From NCBI RefSeq assembly GCF_002197645.1, contig NZ_CP021874.1, forward strand, positions 186,001-250,000: a stretch of DNA of 64,000 bases. Direction: 5' to 3'. Shown here one piece after another: positions 27,358-35,163 of the stretch. The stretch comes from Enterococcus wangshanyuanii. GTDB taxonomy: Bacteria > Bacillota > Bacilli > Lactobacillales > Enterococcaceae. The position numbers and the translations under genes are program-made. Under the pieces are notes generated by a model. The model did not search any database and was not told the DNA's origin. It worked only from the letters and a program-made list of their open reading frames with translations. Every line of letters starts with the position of its first letter. Position 1 is the stretch's first letter.

Positions 27358-28110
27358 CTAAAACCCAGTTAAAAAATATGGAACAATAATGAACTGCTGA
27401 ATCGCAGTCAAAACCAACAAATGAACGGGATAAAACCAATAAAAAAAATACTTCATTTGTCGTCCACGCTGCCCATTATAAAAATAAATCAACGGAAAAG
27501 CCATAATACCAAATAAACTATTTTGTAAAATTACTGCTCCGCCGAATAAACATTTAAGTAGTTTGTGATTTCTAAAAATATACAAGACCACAATCAATAA
27601 AACACCGATCCAGCCACCATAATCTGTATGTAGCCATTCAGCTGAAAAAATCCCACAAATAATAAGAATACCTGAAATAAGATACCCTTTGATCGAACGG
27701 CTTTGACACCGTCTTAAACCAGCTATAACGAGTAAACCGATCAATAAGGTAAAAAAGACATTCTGACTTTGCCAATCAAACCATTGTTTAGAAAAAGCAA
27801 GATCATAAGGAATTTCAGAAAGAAAAGCAAACAAAAGTAAACGTAAACCATAACGTGTAACATTTGACGTATGAATAAATCCTTGAACCAGCAAAAAACA
27901 AAATAAAGGAAAAGCTAGCCTGCCGATCATAATAAAAATAGGAAATAATACTTTCGTAGTTTCTGCCATTATAGAACTGTCTGTAGTATAAGGGACAGAA
28001 GAGGAAATATACAGATGAAATGAAATGATTTTTGCTGTATGATCCATCAACATTGAAATAATCGCCAGCCATTTCAATTGACTACCTGTAAAATAGGCTC
28101 TACTTTCCAA
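27358..28110 (-). CDS. TraX-family integral membrane protein
   Basis: 250 aa with about eight hydrophobic segments. The TraX family pattern is visible: a near N-terminal SQLKWLAIISMLMDHTAKII with the conserved MDH, then IGRLAFPLFCFLLVQGFIHTSN and LRLLLFAFLSEIPYDLAF. TraX was first described as the F-pilin acetylase; chromosomal Gram-positive relatives are probably membrane acyltransferases of unknown target. It is convergent with groEL and divergent from the recombinase segment. A candidate promoter at 28452-28480 reads towards it through the left inverted repeat. Confidence 0.82.
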   Translation of the reverse strand: MESRAYFTGSQLKWLAIISMLMDHTAKIISFHLYISSSVPYTTDSSIMAETTKVLFPIFIMIGRLAFPLFCFLLVQGFIHTSNVTRYGLRLLLFAFLSEIPYDLAFSKQWFDWQSQNVFFTLLIGLLVIAGLRRCQSRSIKGYLISGILIICGIFSAEWLHTDYGGWIGVLLIVVLYIFRNHKLLKCLFGGAVILQNSLFGIMAFPLIYFYNGQRGRQMKYFFYWFYPVHLLVLTAIQQFIIVPYFLTGF

Positions 28111-28339
28111 TAAGCCACCTCCGTATTGTAATATGTAAAGATATATTATTTTACCATAAAATTACATAAAGAAGTTTTTGGATTTTTAATGTTCGTTTAG
28201 ATTTTGGGGAGAGATAGACTGGTTAATATGAATGAAGGAAAACTAGGTAGGGTACTAGACAGATAGATTTGTATTTTATGTTTTTTATATAAAAGATAAA
28301 CAATATTTTTTATAAAAAGGATGAAATTTCTGTTTATAT

Positions 28340-28348
28340 TGTTATAAT
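28340..28348 (+). promoter_or_regulatory. Candidate extended -10 promoter reading into the invertible segment
   Basis: TG-T-TATAAT at 28340-28348, no good -35. It lies 27 bases outside the left inverted repeat and points towards the recombinase gene in the present orientation. The surrounding 28111-28374 is very AT-rich and holds no gene. Confidence 0.4.
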
Positions 28349-28374
28349 AAAGGTATATATGTATCAGATAAATT

Positions 28375-28402
28375 TTTCTTGAATGTATCAGGTATAAGAA
28401 AA
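28375..28402 (+). repeat. Left 28-bp inverted repeat flanking the recombinase gene
   Basis: Perfect complement of 29949-29976. The core reads TTTCTTGAATGTATCAGG, then TATAAGAAAA. Within it TTTCTT and AAGAAA form imperfect inverted arms around a central GTATCAGG-like spacer, the layout of a tyrosine recombinase core site. A partial copy (ATGTATCAG) lies just upstream at 28359-28367. Confidence 0.85.
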
Positions 28403-28451
28403 TATGAAACGGTTAATCAATAACGCACAAGTCAATTTCAACTACTAATTC

Positions 28452-28480
28452 ATTCTATCTTAAAAAAGATAAGCAGTCTA
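28452..28480 (-). promoter_or_regulatory. Candidate outward promoter inside the left end of the invertible segment
   Basis: On the minus strand TAGACT (28480-28475), 17 bases, TAGAAT (28457-28452). The spacer holds a TATCTT/AAGATA dyad that could be an operator. It now reads left, towards the TraX gene. After inversion it would read right, towards the regulator and surface-protein locus. Confidence 0.4.
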
Positions 28481-28664
28481 GATGAAAAAGATCATTTTTC
28501 TATCATATTTTTATGTAAATTGAGAAAAAAATGAGAAAAGATTCAAACAATTTGGTGTTAAAAAATTAAAAAACAAAGGTTTAGATGGTTATTGTTTTAT
28601 TTTTATTGAAATTAACTTACTCATACTTATTATTTTATCAAAAAAGAGATAGGCATATATTTTT

Positions 28665-28686
28665 AAGCCGTCAAATAAGCCGTCAA
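28665..28686 (+). repeat. Left pair of arm-type direct repeats
   Basis: AAGCCGTCAA occurs twice with a 12-base period (28665-28674 and 28677-28686), just before the recombinase start. A related pair is at 29888-29907. Candidate binding sites for the recombinase N-terminal domain. Confidence 0.6.
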
Positions 28687-28710
28687 TTTTTTTCAGAGAG
28701 GGTGTCGCAA

Positions 28711-29826
28711 GTGAGTAGAAAAGGTGAAAATATATATAAAAGGAAGGATGGTAGATGGGAAGGTAGATATATTAAAGCAAGAAACGAACAAGGAAAGATT
28801 ATATATGGCTATATCTATGGAAAAAAATATTCTTGTGTCAAGAAAAGACTTGCTGAGTTGAAAGTTCAATATTCTTTCACGCACAATAATCTCAGTTTAT
28901 ATAAAGGAAGTGTGGAAGATTGGTTAAATCATTGGTTGAATGTCGTGATGAAAAAGAGAATAAAGCAGTCGACTTACATAAGCTATCGTTTGCGGATCGA
29001 CAAATACATTCTTCCTGCTTTGGGAAATCGTGCATTAGTACAACTAAAAAGTCGTGAAATAGAGGAATTCGTTAATTATCTGATTCAATTGGACTTATCA
29101 TCTTCAACCATTCATTCAATAGTGACTGTGTTAAAAAGTGCATTGGGAAGAGCATACATTGAGAATTGCATTTTAGTAAATCCATGTAAAAATCTCTCAT
29201 TATCTTCCACAACTACTAATGAGATATCTGCATTAAGTTTGGCTGAACAAGAGAAAATAGAAGCGATTGCATTAAAAGAGAAAGGAAGCTCTGCAGTTAT
29301 TTTAGCTCTATATACAGGCTTAAGAATTGGTGAAATAAGTGGACTTCAATGGAATGATATTGATTTTGAAAAGAACATTATACACATTAGACGAACATTG
29401 TATAGAATTCCTAGTGTGACAAATAAGAAAAAGACTGAGGTTATTTTGGCAGAGCCCAAAACAAAAAGCTCTAAACGGTTGATTCCTTTAGCAGATAATT
29501 TGAAAAGCTACCTATTAAATAAAAAAAAAGAACGAACCTCTGAATATGTCATTTCTTGTAAGGGTAGCTATGCTGAACCAAGGGTGATCAGCTACCGTTT
29601 TCGAAAAACCATAGAAGAAGCCGGGATCAAATCGATTCATTTCCATGTTTTAAGGCACACTTTTGCAACAAGATGTGTGGAACGCGGTATCGATATTGCG
29701 ACTTTAAGTAAGCTTTTGGGACATGCGTCAATCAAGTTGACCTTAGATACCTATACAGATTCACTGTGGGAAAATAGAAGAGAAGCTGTTTCCATACTAG
29801 ATAAACAATTACAGGAGTTACTTTAA
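28711..29826 (+). CDS. Tyrosine recombinase/integrase (candidate DNA invertase)
   Basis: 371 aa from the GTG at 28711 (protein MSRKGENIYKRKDGRWEGRYI), preceded by GAGAGGG; the 42 codons upstream overlap the arm repeats and are hydrophobic, so are unlikely to be used. It has an AP2-like arm-binding N-terminal domain as in Tn916-type integrases, a SAM-like core-binding domain (about 65-150), then the catalytic domain with Arg in LYTGLRIGEISGL, Lys in EPKTKSSKRLIPL, HVLRHTFATR, LGHASIKLTLDTY and the nucleophile Tyr. All six catalytic residues appear present. No excisionase, relaxase or phage gene accompanies it. The gene sits between perfect inverted repeats, which argues for inversion, not excision. 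Confidence 0.85.
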   Translation: MSRKGENIYKRKDGRWEGRYIKARNEQGKIIYGYIYGKKYSCVKKRLAELKVQYSFTHNNLSLYKGSVEDWLNHWLNVVMKKRIKQSTYISYRLRIDKYILPALGNRALVQLKSREIEEFVNYLIQLDLSSSTIHSIVTVLKSALGRAYIENCILVNPCKNLSLSSTTTNEISALSLAEQEKIEAIALKEKGSSAVILALYTGLRIGEISGLQWNDIDFEKNIIHIRRTLYRIPSVTNKKKTEVILAEPKTKSSKRLIPLADNLKSYLLNKKKERTSEYVISCKGSYAEPRVISYRFRKTIEEAGIKSIHFHVLRHTFATRCVERGIDIATLSKLLGHASIKLTLDTYTDSLWENRREAVSILDKQLQELL

Positions 29827-29866
29827 AAAAAGAAGCTAACAAAGATACTTTGTTAGCTTCTTTTTC
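29827..29866 (+). terminator. Terminator after the recombinase gene
   Basis: AGAAGCTAACAAAG and its near-complement TTTGTTAGCTTCT form a long stem immediately after the stop, followed by TTTTTC. It insulates the right side from recombinase transcription. Confidence 0.85.
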
Positions 29867-29887
29867 TATGCAGGAAATTCATTTTTT

Positions 29888-29907
29888 AGCCGTCATAAAA
29901 TGGTCAA
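29888..29907 (+). repeat. Right arm-type repeats
   Basis: AGCCGTCA at 29888-29895 and a degenerate copy (TGGTCAA, 29901-29907) 12 bases later, in the same direction as the left pair. The surrounding bases (T run, AGCCGTCA, GTCAATT, TTTTTTCA) align with 28660-28694. A further GCCGTC lies outside the right repeat at 30015-30020. Confidence 0.5.
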
Positions 29908-29948
29908 TTGATTTTTTCAAGTGTATAGCAATAAGACCTGACAGTGAT

Positions 29949-29976
29949 TTTTCTTATACCTGATACATTCAAGAAA
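29949..29976 (-). repeat. Right 28-bp inverted repeat flanking the recombinase gene
   Basis: Perfect inverted copy of 28375-28402. It lies 196 bases upstream of the regulator gene at 30172, and the sequence between is AT-rich leader with no other gene. Confidence 0.85.
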
Positions 29977-30171
29977 TTAATTTAAGCCAAATATTTATTA
30001 TAAAATCAAAATTTGCCGTCGATATAAATTCATTCGACCACTAATGAATTCACTTATCGTTATTATAATCGCAAATCAATTTTTTCTAAACTTTAAGGCT
30101 TCAAATTTAAAAGAAATATTGTTTAAAAGAAAAAAGTAAATCAACAAATGATGGTGAGGAGGCTTCGGGAA

Positions 30172-30894
30172 ATGTACACAATCGGCTACATTTCATTAAA
30201 TGGGGAGTTAAGTGAAAAGTACAAAGAATTTCTTCATATGTTTCAATGCGACATTCAATTAATAGAAAAAGAAACGATTGATCAGTTCCTTCAAGGAAAT
30301 GCTGAACCAATTAAACGACTAGATACATTAATTATCGAGGATATTGATTTTTCTAGTATCAATTGGATTTGCGGATTGATTATGGAGATACGAAGACAAA
30401 CAGATTTACCATTGTGGATTCTTACGTCTGTCAATGAATCCAATAAAACCAATCGTATTGTATATCTACAATTGGGCGCTGACGGAATCATTGATTATAA
30501 CAAGGATCTAGATGAGTCAATATTAACTGTGAAGAACCTAATAAAACGTTTTAAAGAACCTCAGACACAAATAAGCACACCAAAAAATTCTCTCATTCGA
30601 GGTGTAAAAGATTTTCAATTAAATCCACAAAACTTGAGTGTTTGTTTAGAAGACGGCAAGGAAGTAAATCTAACGAAATTAGAATTTCTTACGATTGAAT
30701 ATTTACATAAACATGCACGTAAAACAATGACATATGAAGAAATCTATCAAAACGTATGGAATGATACCTATGGAAACAGAAAGTATCGGGTTTCTAATTT
30801 AGTCTTTCATTTAAGAAAAAAAATCGAGCACGATATCGAAAAACCACAGTACATCAAAACAATTCGTTCGAAGGGTTATATGTTATACATTTAA
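30172..30894 (+). CDS. Orphan winged-helix regulator with pseudo-receiver domain
   Basis: About 240 aa. The N-terminal half has a receiver-like alpha/beta pattern (YTIGYISLNGELSEKYKEFL, DTLIIEDIDFSSINWICGLI, LPLWILTSV, YLQLGADGIIDYN), but no clear phospho-acceptor acidic pocket, so it is probably phosphorylation-independent. The C-terminal half is an OmpR/PhoB winged helix (VNLTKLEFLTIEYLHKHARKTMTYEEIYQNVWND through YIKTIRSKGYMLYI). No histidine kinase gene is nearby. I use the ATG at 30172, with GAGGAGG upstream; the ATG at 30148 has no ribosome binding site. It is the first gene between the invertible segment and the surface-protein operon, and so the probable local activator. Confidence 0.85.
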   Translation: MYTIGYISLNGELSEKYKEFLHMFQCDIQLIEKETIDQFLQGNAEPIKRLDTLIIEDIDFSSINWICGLIMEIRRQTDLPLWILTSVNESNKTNRIVYLQLGADGIIDYNKDLDESILTVKNLIKRFKEPQTQISTPKNSLIRGVKDFQLNPQNLSVCLEDGKEVNLTKLEFLTIEYLHKHARKTMTYEEIYQNVWNDTYGNRKYRVSNLVFHLRKKIEHDIEKPQYIKTIRSKGYMLYI

Positions 30895-31008
30895 AGAATT
30901 TGAAAACAATTCATCTAATTAGTAATTAGACTGGGAATCGGCAAAAGATACATCCTAGTTGTGATAAAACCAATCATTTGATTTTAGTTAGAAATAGGAG
31001 GTAAAGAC

Positions 31009-31056
31009 ATGCATATTAGGATTTCAGTCAATAGGATAATTTGCGAAACTGGATAG
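31009..31056 (+). CDS. Possible 15-aa leader peptide upstream of the adhesin gene
   Basis: ATAGGAGG followed at good spacing by ATG at 31009 opens a 15-codon frame (MHIRISVNRIICETG) ending in TAG. The ribosome binding site is better than that of many real genes here. It may be a leader peptide, or a relic left in the 5' region of the adhesin. No homology can be judged at this size. Confidence 0.3.
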   Translation: MHIRISVNRIICETG

Positions 31057-31150
31057 AAGCAAATGCGAGGAGAAGTGGATACTCGTTACTTCTGGAGAGG
31101 AGGGAGCAAAAAGGTTTCGTCAAAAAGCATAAATTTAGGAGGAAAAAGAA

Positions 31151-32482
31151 TTGAAAAAAACACACGTATTGAAAAAAAGTTTGTTTGCTTTAGCAGCAAC
31201 AGCGACACTAGGAGCGGTGGTATTAACAGTACCAACACCAATTTCAGGAAGTCCGGTAGTAGCATACGCGGCAGAAGAAACTGCGGAAGTATCAACAATT
31301 GCCGAATTTGAAGCAGCGTTACAAAATCCTGCAGTTACAGTTATCAATGTAAATCAAAGTATCCAATTCAGAAAAAATATCACAAATATTCCAAATCGTG
31401 ATCTAACGATCAATGGTAATGCGGATAAAGGTGTTGTGATCAACTCAGCACACAATTCTATCTATGGTAAACAAAATACTAAAGGCACAAATCTTGTGAC
31501 GATCACAAACTCAAATATTGTTGGTGCTGACAGTGACGGACGTTTCTTCACCGGAGGATCTGGTAACGGACCTTCAAGCTATGGATGGGATGTTCTAGCA
31601 AAAGATGTCACTTATACTGGTGCTCGTTTTGTTCACCTTAGTGAAGGGAAATTAACATTTGACGGAACAAACAATATCACGACTCGCGCAGAAAATGCTT
31701 GGGTTCACGATTTAGAATTTAAAGCAGGTTCAACATATAACGGAATCGCTGCTAACAAAGATCACGGACAATTCTCAGCATTCTACTTTAACGGAGCGTT
31801 GATCAAAGGAAAAGCAACTGGTGAAGCAATCATCGGTGACAATGCAAAAGTCAATGTAAAAATTGGTCCTCAAAGTGATGTGAACTACTACTATCCAGTA
31901 TTTTACGATAAAGTTCAAAAAGTTGATGTAGGTGCAAATGCTACTCTTGATGTTGATGCAGCAGGTGTTGCATTCCAATTTATTCCACGTGCAGATTACG
32001 TGAATAAAGTACCAACATTTAACTTAGCAGAAGGAAGTTCAGTTCACTTGAACGGCCGTGGCGGAGGAAACTACGCAACGATGAAACTTCAATATTACGG
32101 ATCAGAAGTAAATGTTTCTGAAGGCGCTGAATTAGTTGTAACTGGTAACAGCAAAAAAGCAGTTGTTGAAAGTGAGTATAAAGGCGCGGTAATCAACCTT
32201 AACGCTCCTGCTAATTTTGAAATTACAAACAAAAAACCAAATTCAAAATTATTCTATTCAACAAACACAACAATCAATGCTACTGATGTCAGCGAAATCG
32301 CAACATGGTCTCAAACTGGCGGAGAATATGAATACAAACCTGTCTATTTAGATGGCGGAAACTTCTCAGTTAACTTCGGTAAGATTTGTAACAGTAACAC
32401 ATTATCAACAACAGGAGATATTTCACCAAACTTCAGACTTGAAAATTATGGAAAAATTTCTCTAGTTGGTGGCGGAATCTAA
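31151..32482 (+). CDS. Secreted pectate-lyase-like (beta-helix) adhesin-type protein
   Basis: 443 aa. A signal peptide (residues 1-40, KKSLFALAATATLGAVVL, cleavage near VVAYAAEE) is followed by a region rich in short beta strands with repeated Asn/Gly/Val, typical of a right-handed beta helix: VTVINVNQSIQFRKNI, RDLTINGNADKGVVINS, DVTYTGARFVHLSEG and EVNVSEGAELVVTG. This matches the pectate-lyase-like adhesive domain found in WxL clusters. There is no sortase signal or evident WxL pair, so attachment must be indirect. Start: TTG with AGGAGG 6 bases upstream. Large secretion load and own terminators suggest strong expression. Confidence 0.75.
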   Translation: MKKTHVLKKSLFALAATATLGAVVLTVPTPISGSPVVAYAAEETAEVSTIAEFEAALQNPAVTVINVNQSIQFRKNITNIPNRDLTINGNADKGVVINSAHNSIYGKQNTKGTNLVTITNSNIVGADSDGRFFTGGSGNGPSSYGWDVLAKDVTYTGARFVHLSEGKLTFDGTNNITTRAENAWVHDLEFKAGSTYNGIAANKDHGQFSAFYFNGALIKGKATGEAIIGDNAKVNVKIGPQSDVNYYYPVFYDKVQKVDVGANATLDVDAAGVAFQFIPRADYVNKVPTFNLAEGSSVHLNGRGGGNYATMKLQYYGSEVNVSEGAELVVTGNSKKAVVESEYKGAVINLNAPANFEITNKKPNSKLFYSTNTTINATDVSEIATWSQTGGEYEYKPVYLDGGNFSVNFGKICNSNTLSTTGDISPNFRLENYGKISLVGGGI

Positions 32483-32494
32483 TTGGTCATTCAC

Positions 32495-32534
32495 TTGGCT
32501 GGCAAAAATAATGCCAATTAATTAGCCGTTTTTT
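32495..32534 (+). terminator. Hairpin with T run after the adhesin gene
   Basis: Nested stems GGCT/AGCC (32497-32500, 32524-32527) and TGGC/GCCA (32500-32503, 32513-32516), followed by GTTTTTTG. A probable, possibly leaky terminator. Confidence 0.55.
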
Positions 32535-32535
32535 G

Positions 32536-32610
32536 TTGGGGGGAACTTTCCGAACGACAAATTTTAGAAACAAAACGATTTAATTTGTCTCTTTGCGAAA
32601 GTTTCCCCAA
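32536..32610. repeat. Long imperfect inverted repeat between adhesin and WxL operon
   Basis: TTGGGGGGAACTTTC (32536-32550) pairs with GAAAGTTTCCCCAA (32597-32610), and GACAAATT (32556-32563) with AATTTGTC (32582-32589). The GC-rich base of the stem is unusual in this AT-rich region. It may protect the adhesin mRNA 3' end, or be a regulator site for the downstream operon. Confidence 0.6.
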
Positions 32611-32687
32611 CCTTGGTTTTTATTGAGCGAATCAAATCAAAAAGGTGCGTGAGTTGACTTAGTATATTTTGGTGAGGAGGTGGAAAA

Positions 32688-35141
32688 TTGAAAAAAATGA
32701 AACGAAGAATTTCTTTTATTATTGCTGCTTGTTTGGTTTTAGTTTGTGCTGGTTATATTGCTTCGGGAACGAATGAAAAAATTTCAGCTGCACCAGCAAA
32801 CTACAATGATATTTTATTAGCACCTGATGTGAATATTGTCGGTAGCTCAGGAACAGTATCTGAAATCCCGGGTGACTATGGGACGATGTTCAAATTGACC
32901 AAAGATACTAGCTATGAAGTGAAGGGCTTAAAAGATCCTGTCAACGATGTATTAGTGAAAACTGGTAGTGGCATCGATGACCCTAATGCTTCTAAAATAT
33001 TTAGATTTAGCCCAGATAACGTTGCAGAGGAAAAAAGTGTTTTAGTAAAAAATGCGGGACTTTACAACGGAAGAAGCATTGATTTAAAGCTAGTTATTGA
33101 TCAAATGTCACTTACGAAAAATGCAAACACTGGGAAATATCCCTATATGAACTTCATTGCTGTGAACTATAATGATCGGGACAAAGCAGATGATACAGCC
33201 AACGTAGCAATTAAGACGTGGGGAGCAATGTTTCTAATGCTTGGAAGCTCCAACAGAAGTGCTTCTGACTATTATGATACTTATGCCATTGGGGACAAAG
33301 TTCAATATCATTATGAATTTTATGACCATGAAACAAGCTTACCCATTGACTTTCAGGGAACGTGGAACTTTAACAATATCAATGGATTAAAAGCTGTTAC
33401 TACAGACTTTGATGATGATTTTAAAAAGCTCTATGTATTAGAAGACACGTGGATTGGCTATTTAAAGGATACACCAGCTGTAGGGAAGCTTGAGCTTTAT
33501 GGAACCAATTCGACGACGAACAGCCCAAGGAGTTTGCTGACTCAGCTATTCTCTGGACGTACATTCAACACAAGTATGGAACGTAGAGCTGCAACTACTA
33601 GTACAAATCCAGCGGCAATGGCAGTTATGTACGGGACTCAATCACTTGCGAGGATCGCTCCTGCTTCACCGATTGTTTACGGTATAAAAAATGAAGCAAA
33701 GCATACAGATACAGAGAATTATTTAGATCTTAAGTACTCCATTTTACAAACAATCCCTGATAATAAAGTTGAAAACAGAGACAACTCGTTTAAATTGGAA
33801 ACAGAGGTACCAAGTATCTATGATATCGATCTTTCTAAAGTGAAAGTACTTGAATATGGGACAGATACGGACTGGACAGGATTGTTTACTGTTGAAAAAG
33901 CTCCAGGAAACTCTAGTAAGCTCATTTTAACAGCCAACCTTTCAGATGCGGCATCTGCTGAAAATTTTAATGGAAAAGTTTTTGACATAAAGATTACGGC
34001 AAAGCCAAATGCGTCATTTAGTTTTGATAAGGCGAATGATTTATACGGTTATAAAGACAGTGGTGACGATAACGGTTACATGACATTTGAACTTGGTGGA
34101 CCTAAAACAAATGCATACTATACGTATAATACTGTCAACGGGAATGTATTAAGTGATACTTTAGAATCTAAAATAATCTCAGGGCAAACAATGTCTAAAG
34201 TTCTTTACGAAGGGAAACCTGATGCGGATCCCAAACAAAATATCAAAGTGCCGTTAGGAACAAACTTTACAACTGATTATCCGGATCCTGGAACATCATT
34301 TTTAGATAATATTCGAGTAGATACAGATAATCCTATTGATAAACCTGTAGCAGTTACTTATAAGCAACCATTGCCGAATACTTCGACTCTTGGGGAAGTC
34401 ACCTTGACCTTGACATTAACAACAGCTAAAGGTGTAACCAAAGATGTTCCTGTAAAAGTGACCATCGCTCCTACAATTGCCGAATTACGGGTTAAGTACA
34501 AAATCAACGGCAGTTACATGACCGATAAATATCCTGATTATGTCGATACGACTCAAATGATTGGAGATCCAATCAATTTGAAAAATATCAAATCAGTCAC
34601 GGATACGATTCAGGCCATTAAAGATGCTGGTTATGAACAAACCAATGCACCGGTCGAAGAATTTGTCCTTTCAGCAAGCGGTAATACGGTGGAATATGAA
34701 TTTGAAGGTAGACTATTTTTATCTTCAACACCAACTAAGCTAAACTTTGGGATCGAAGAAGTCAGCTATAAGGCAATTCGTGTAAACGAAGCAACACTTG
34801 ATAAAGCGTTGATCATTACAGATACAAGAGCCAGTAAACAAAAATGGACCCTTCAAGCTAAAGTAACGCAGGATTTCACTTTAACAGATACAGATGGTTC
34901 AAAAAAAGTTATTCCTAACATCTTGAGATATAACGATGGAACGGAGAATGAAAAGAGTTTCTTGTTGGATACTGCGCAGGATTTATTGACGGATACTCAT
35001 ACGACAAGTAATGAGTTTGATGTAAGTGGAACCTGGAATCCGAAAGGTAAAGGGTTCAAATTAGATGTACCTGCGGATACAGTGAAGAAATTTGGTAAAT
35101 ATCAAGCGACAATCGAATTTACAGTTGGAGAAACCCCGTAA
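32688..35141 (+). CDS. Large WxL-type surface protein
   Basis: 817 aa. It has a signal peptide (residues 1-34), then a long extracellular region without recognised repeats, and a C-terminal WxL-like domain beginning around GRLFLSSTPTKLNFGIEEVSY. The first motif is present (KWTLQAKV). The second, normally a TWxL near the end, is replaced by TIEFTVGETP. Such large proteins usually head WxL operons and are thought to bind peptidoglycan or partner proteins at the cell surface. Start: TTG with GGAGGTGG upstream. The next gene follows after 22 bases. Confidence 0.8.
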   Translation: MKKMKRRISFIIAACLVLVCAGYIASGTNEKISAAPANYNDILLAPDVNIVGSSGTVSEIPGDYGTMFKLTKDTSYEVKGLKDPVNDVLVKTGSGIDDPNASKIFRFSPDNVAEEKSVLVKNAGLYNGRSIDLKLVIDQMSLTKNANTGKYPYMNFIAVNYNDRDKADDTANVAIKTWGAMFLMLGSSNRSASDYYDTYAIGDKVQYHYEFYDHETSLPIDFQGTWNFNNINGLKAVTTDFDDDFKKLYVLEDTWIGYLKDTPAVGKLELYGTNSTTNSPRSLLTQLFSGRTFNTSMERRAATTSTNPAAMAVMYGTQSLARIAPASPIVYGIKNEAKHTDTENYLDLKYSILQTIPDNKVENRDNSFKLETEVPSIYDIDLSKVKVLEYGTDTDWTGLFTVEKAPGNSSKLILTANLSDAASAENFNGKVFDIKITAKPNASFSFDKANDLYGYKDSGDDNGYMTFELGGPKTNAYYTYNTVNGNVLSDTLESKIISGQTMSKVLYEGKPDADPKQNIKVPLGTNFTTDYPDPGTSFLDNIRVDTDNPIDKPVAVTYKQPLPNTSTLGEVTLTLTLTTAKGVTKDVPVKVTIAPTIAELRVKYKINGSYMTDKYPDYVDTTQMIGDPINLKNIKSVTDTIQAIKDAGYEQTNAPVEEFVLSASGNTVEYEFEGRLFLSSTPTKLNFGIEEVSYKAIRVNEATLDKALIITDTRASKQKWTLQAKVTQDFTLTDTDGSKKVIPNILRYNDGTENEKSFLLDTAQDLLTDTHTTSNEFDVSGTWNPKGKGFKLDVPADTVKKFGKYQATIEFTVGETP

Positions 35142-35163
35142 AAATTAAAGGAGAGACAAGCAC

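Noticed and set aside
28375..29976. Integrase region as an integrative conjugative element or prophage
   Set aside because: No direct att repeats, excisionase, relaxase or phage genes are present; the flanking cores are inverted and only 1.5 kb apart.
31063..31311. 82-codon plus-strand frame before and across the adhesin start
   Set aside because: It overlaps the adhesin signal peptide in another frame, its composition (Ser/Asn/Arg-rich) looks like a shadow, and no similar product is known to me.
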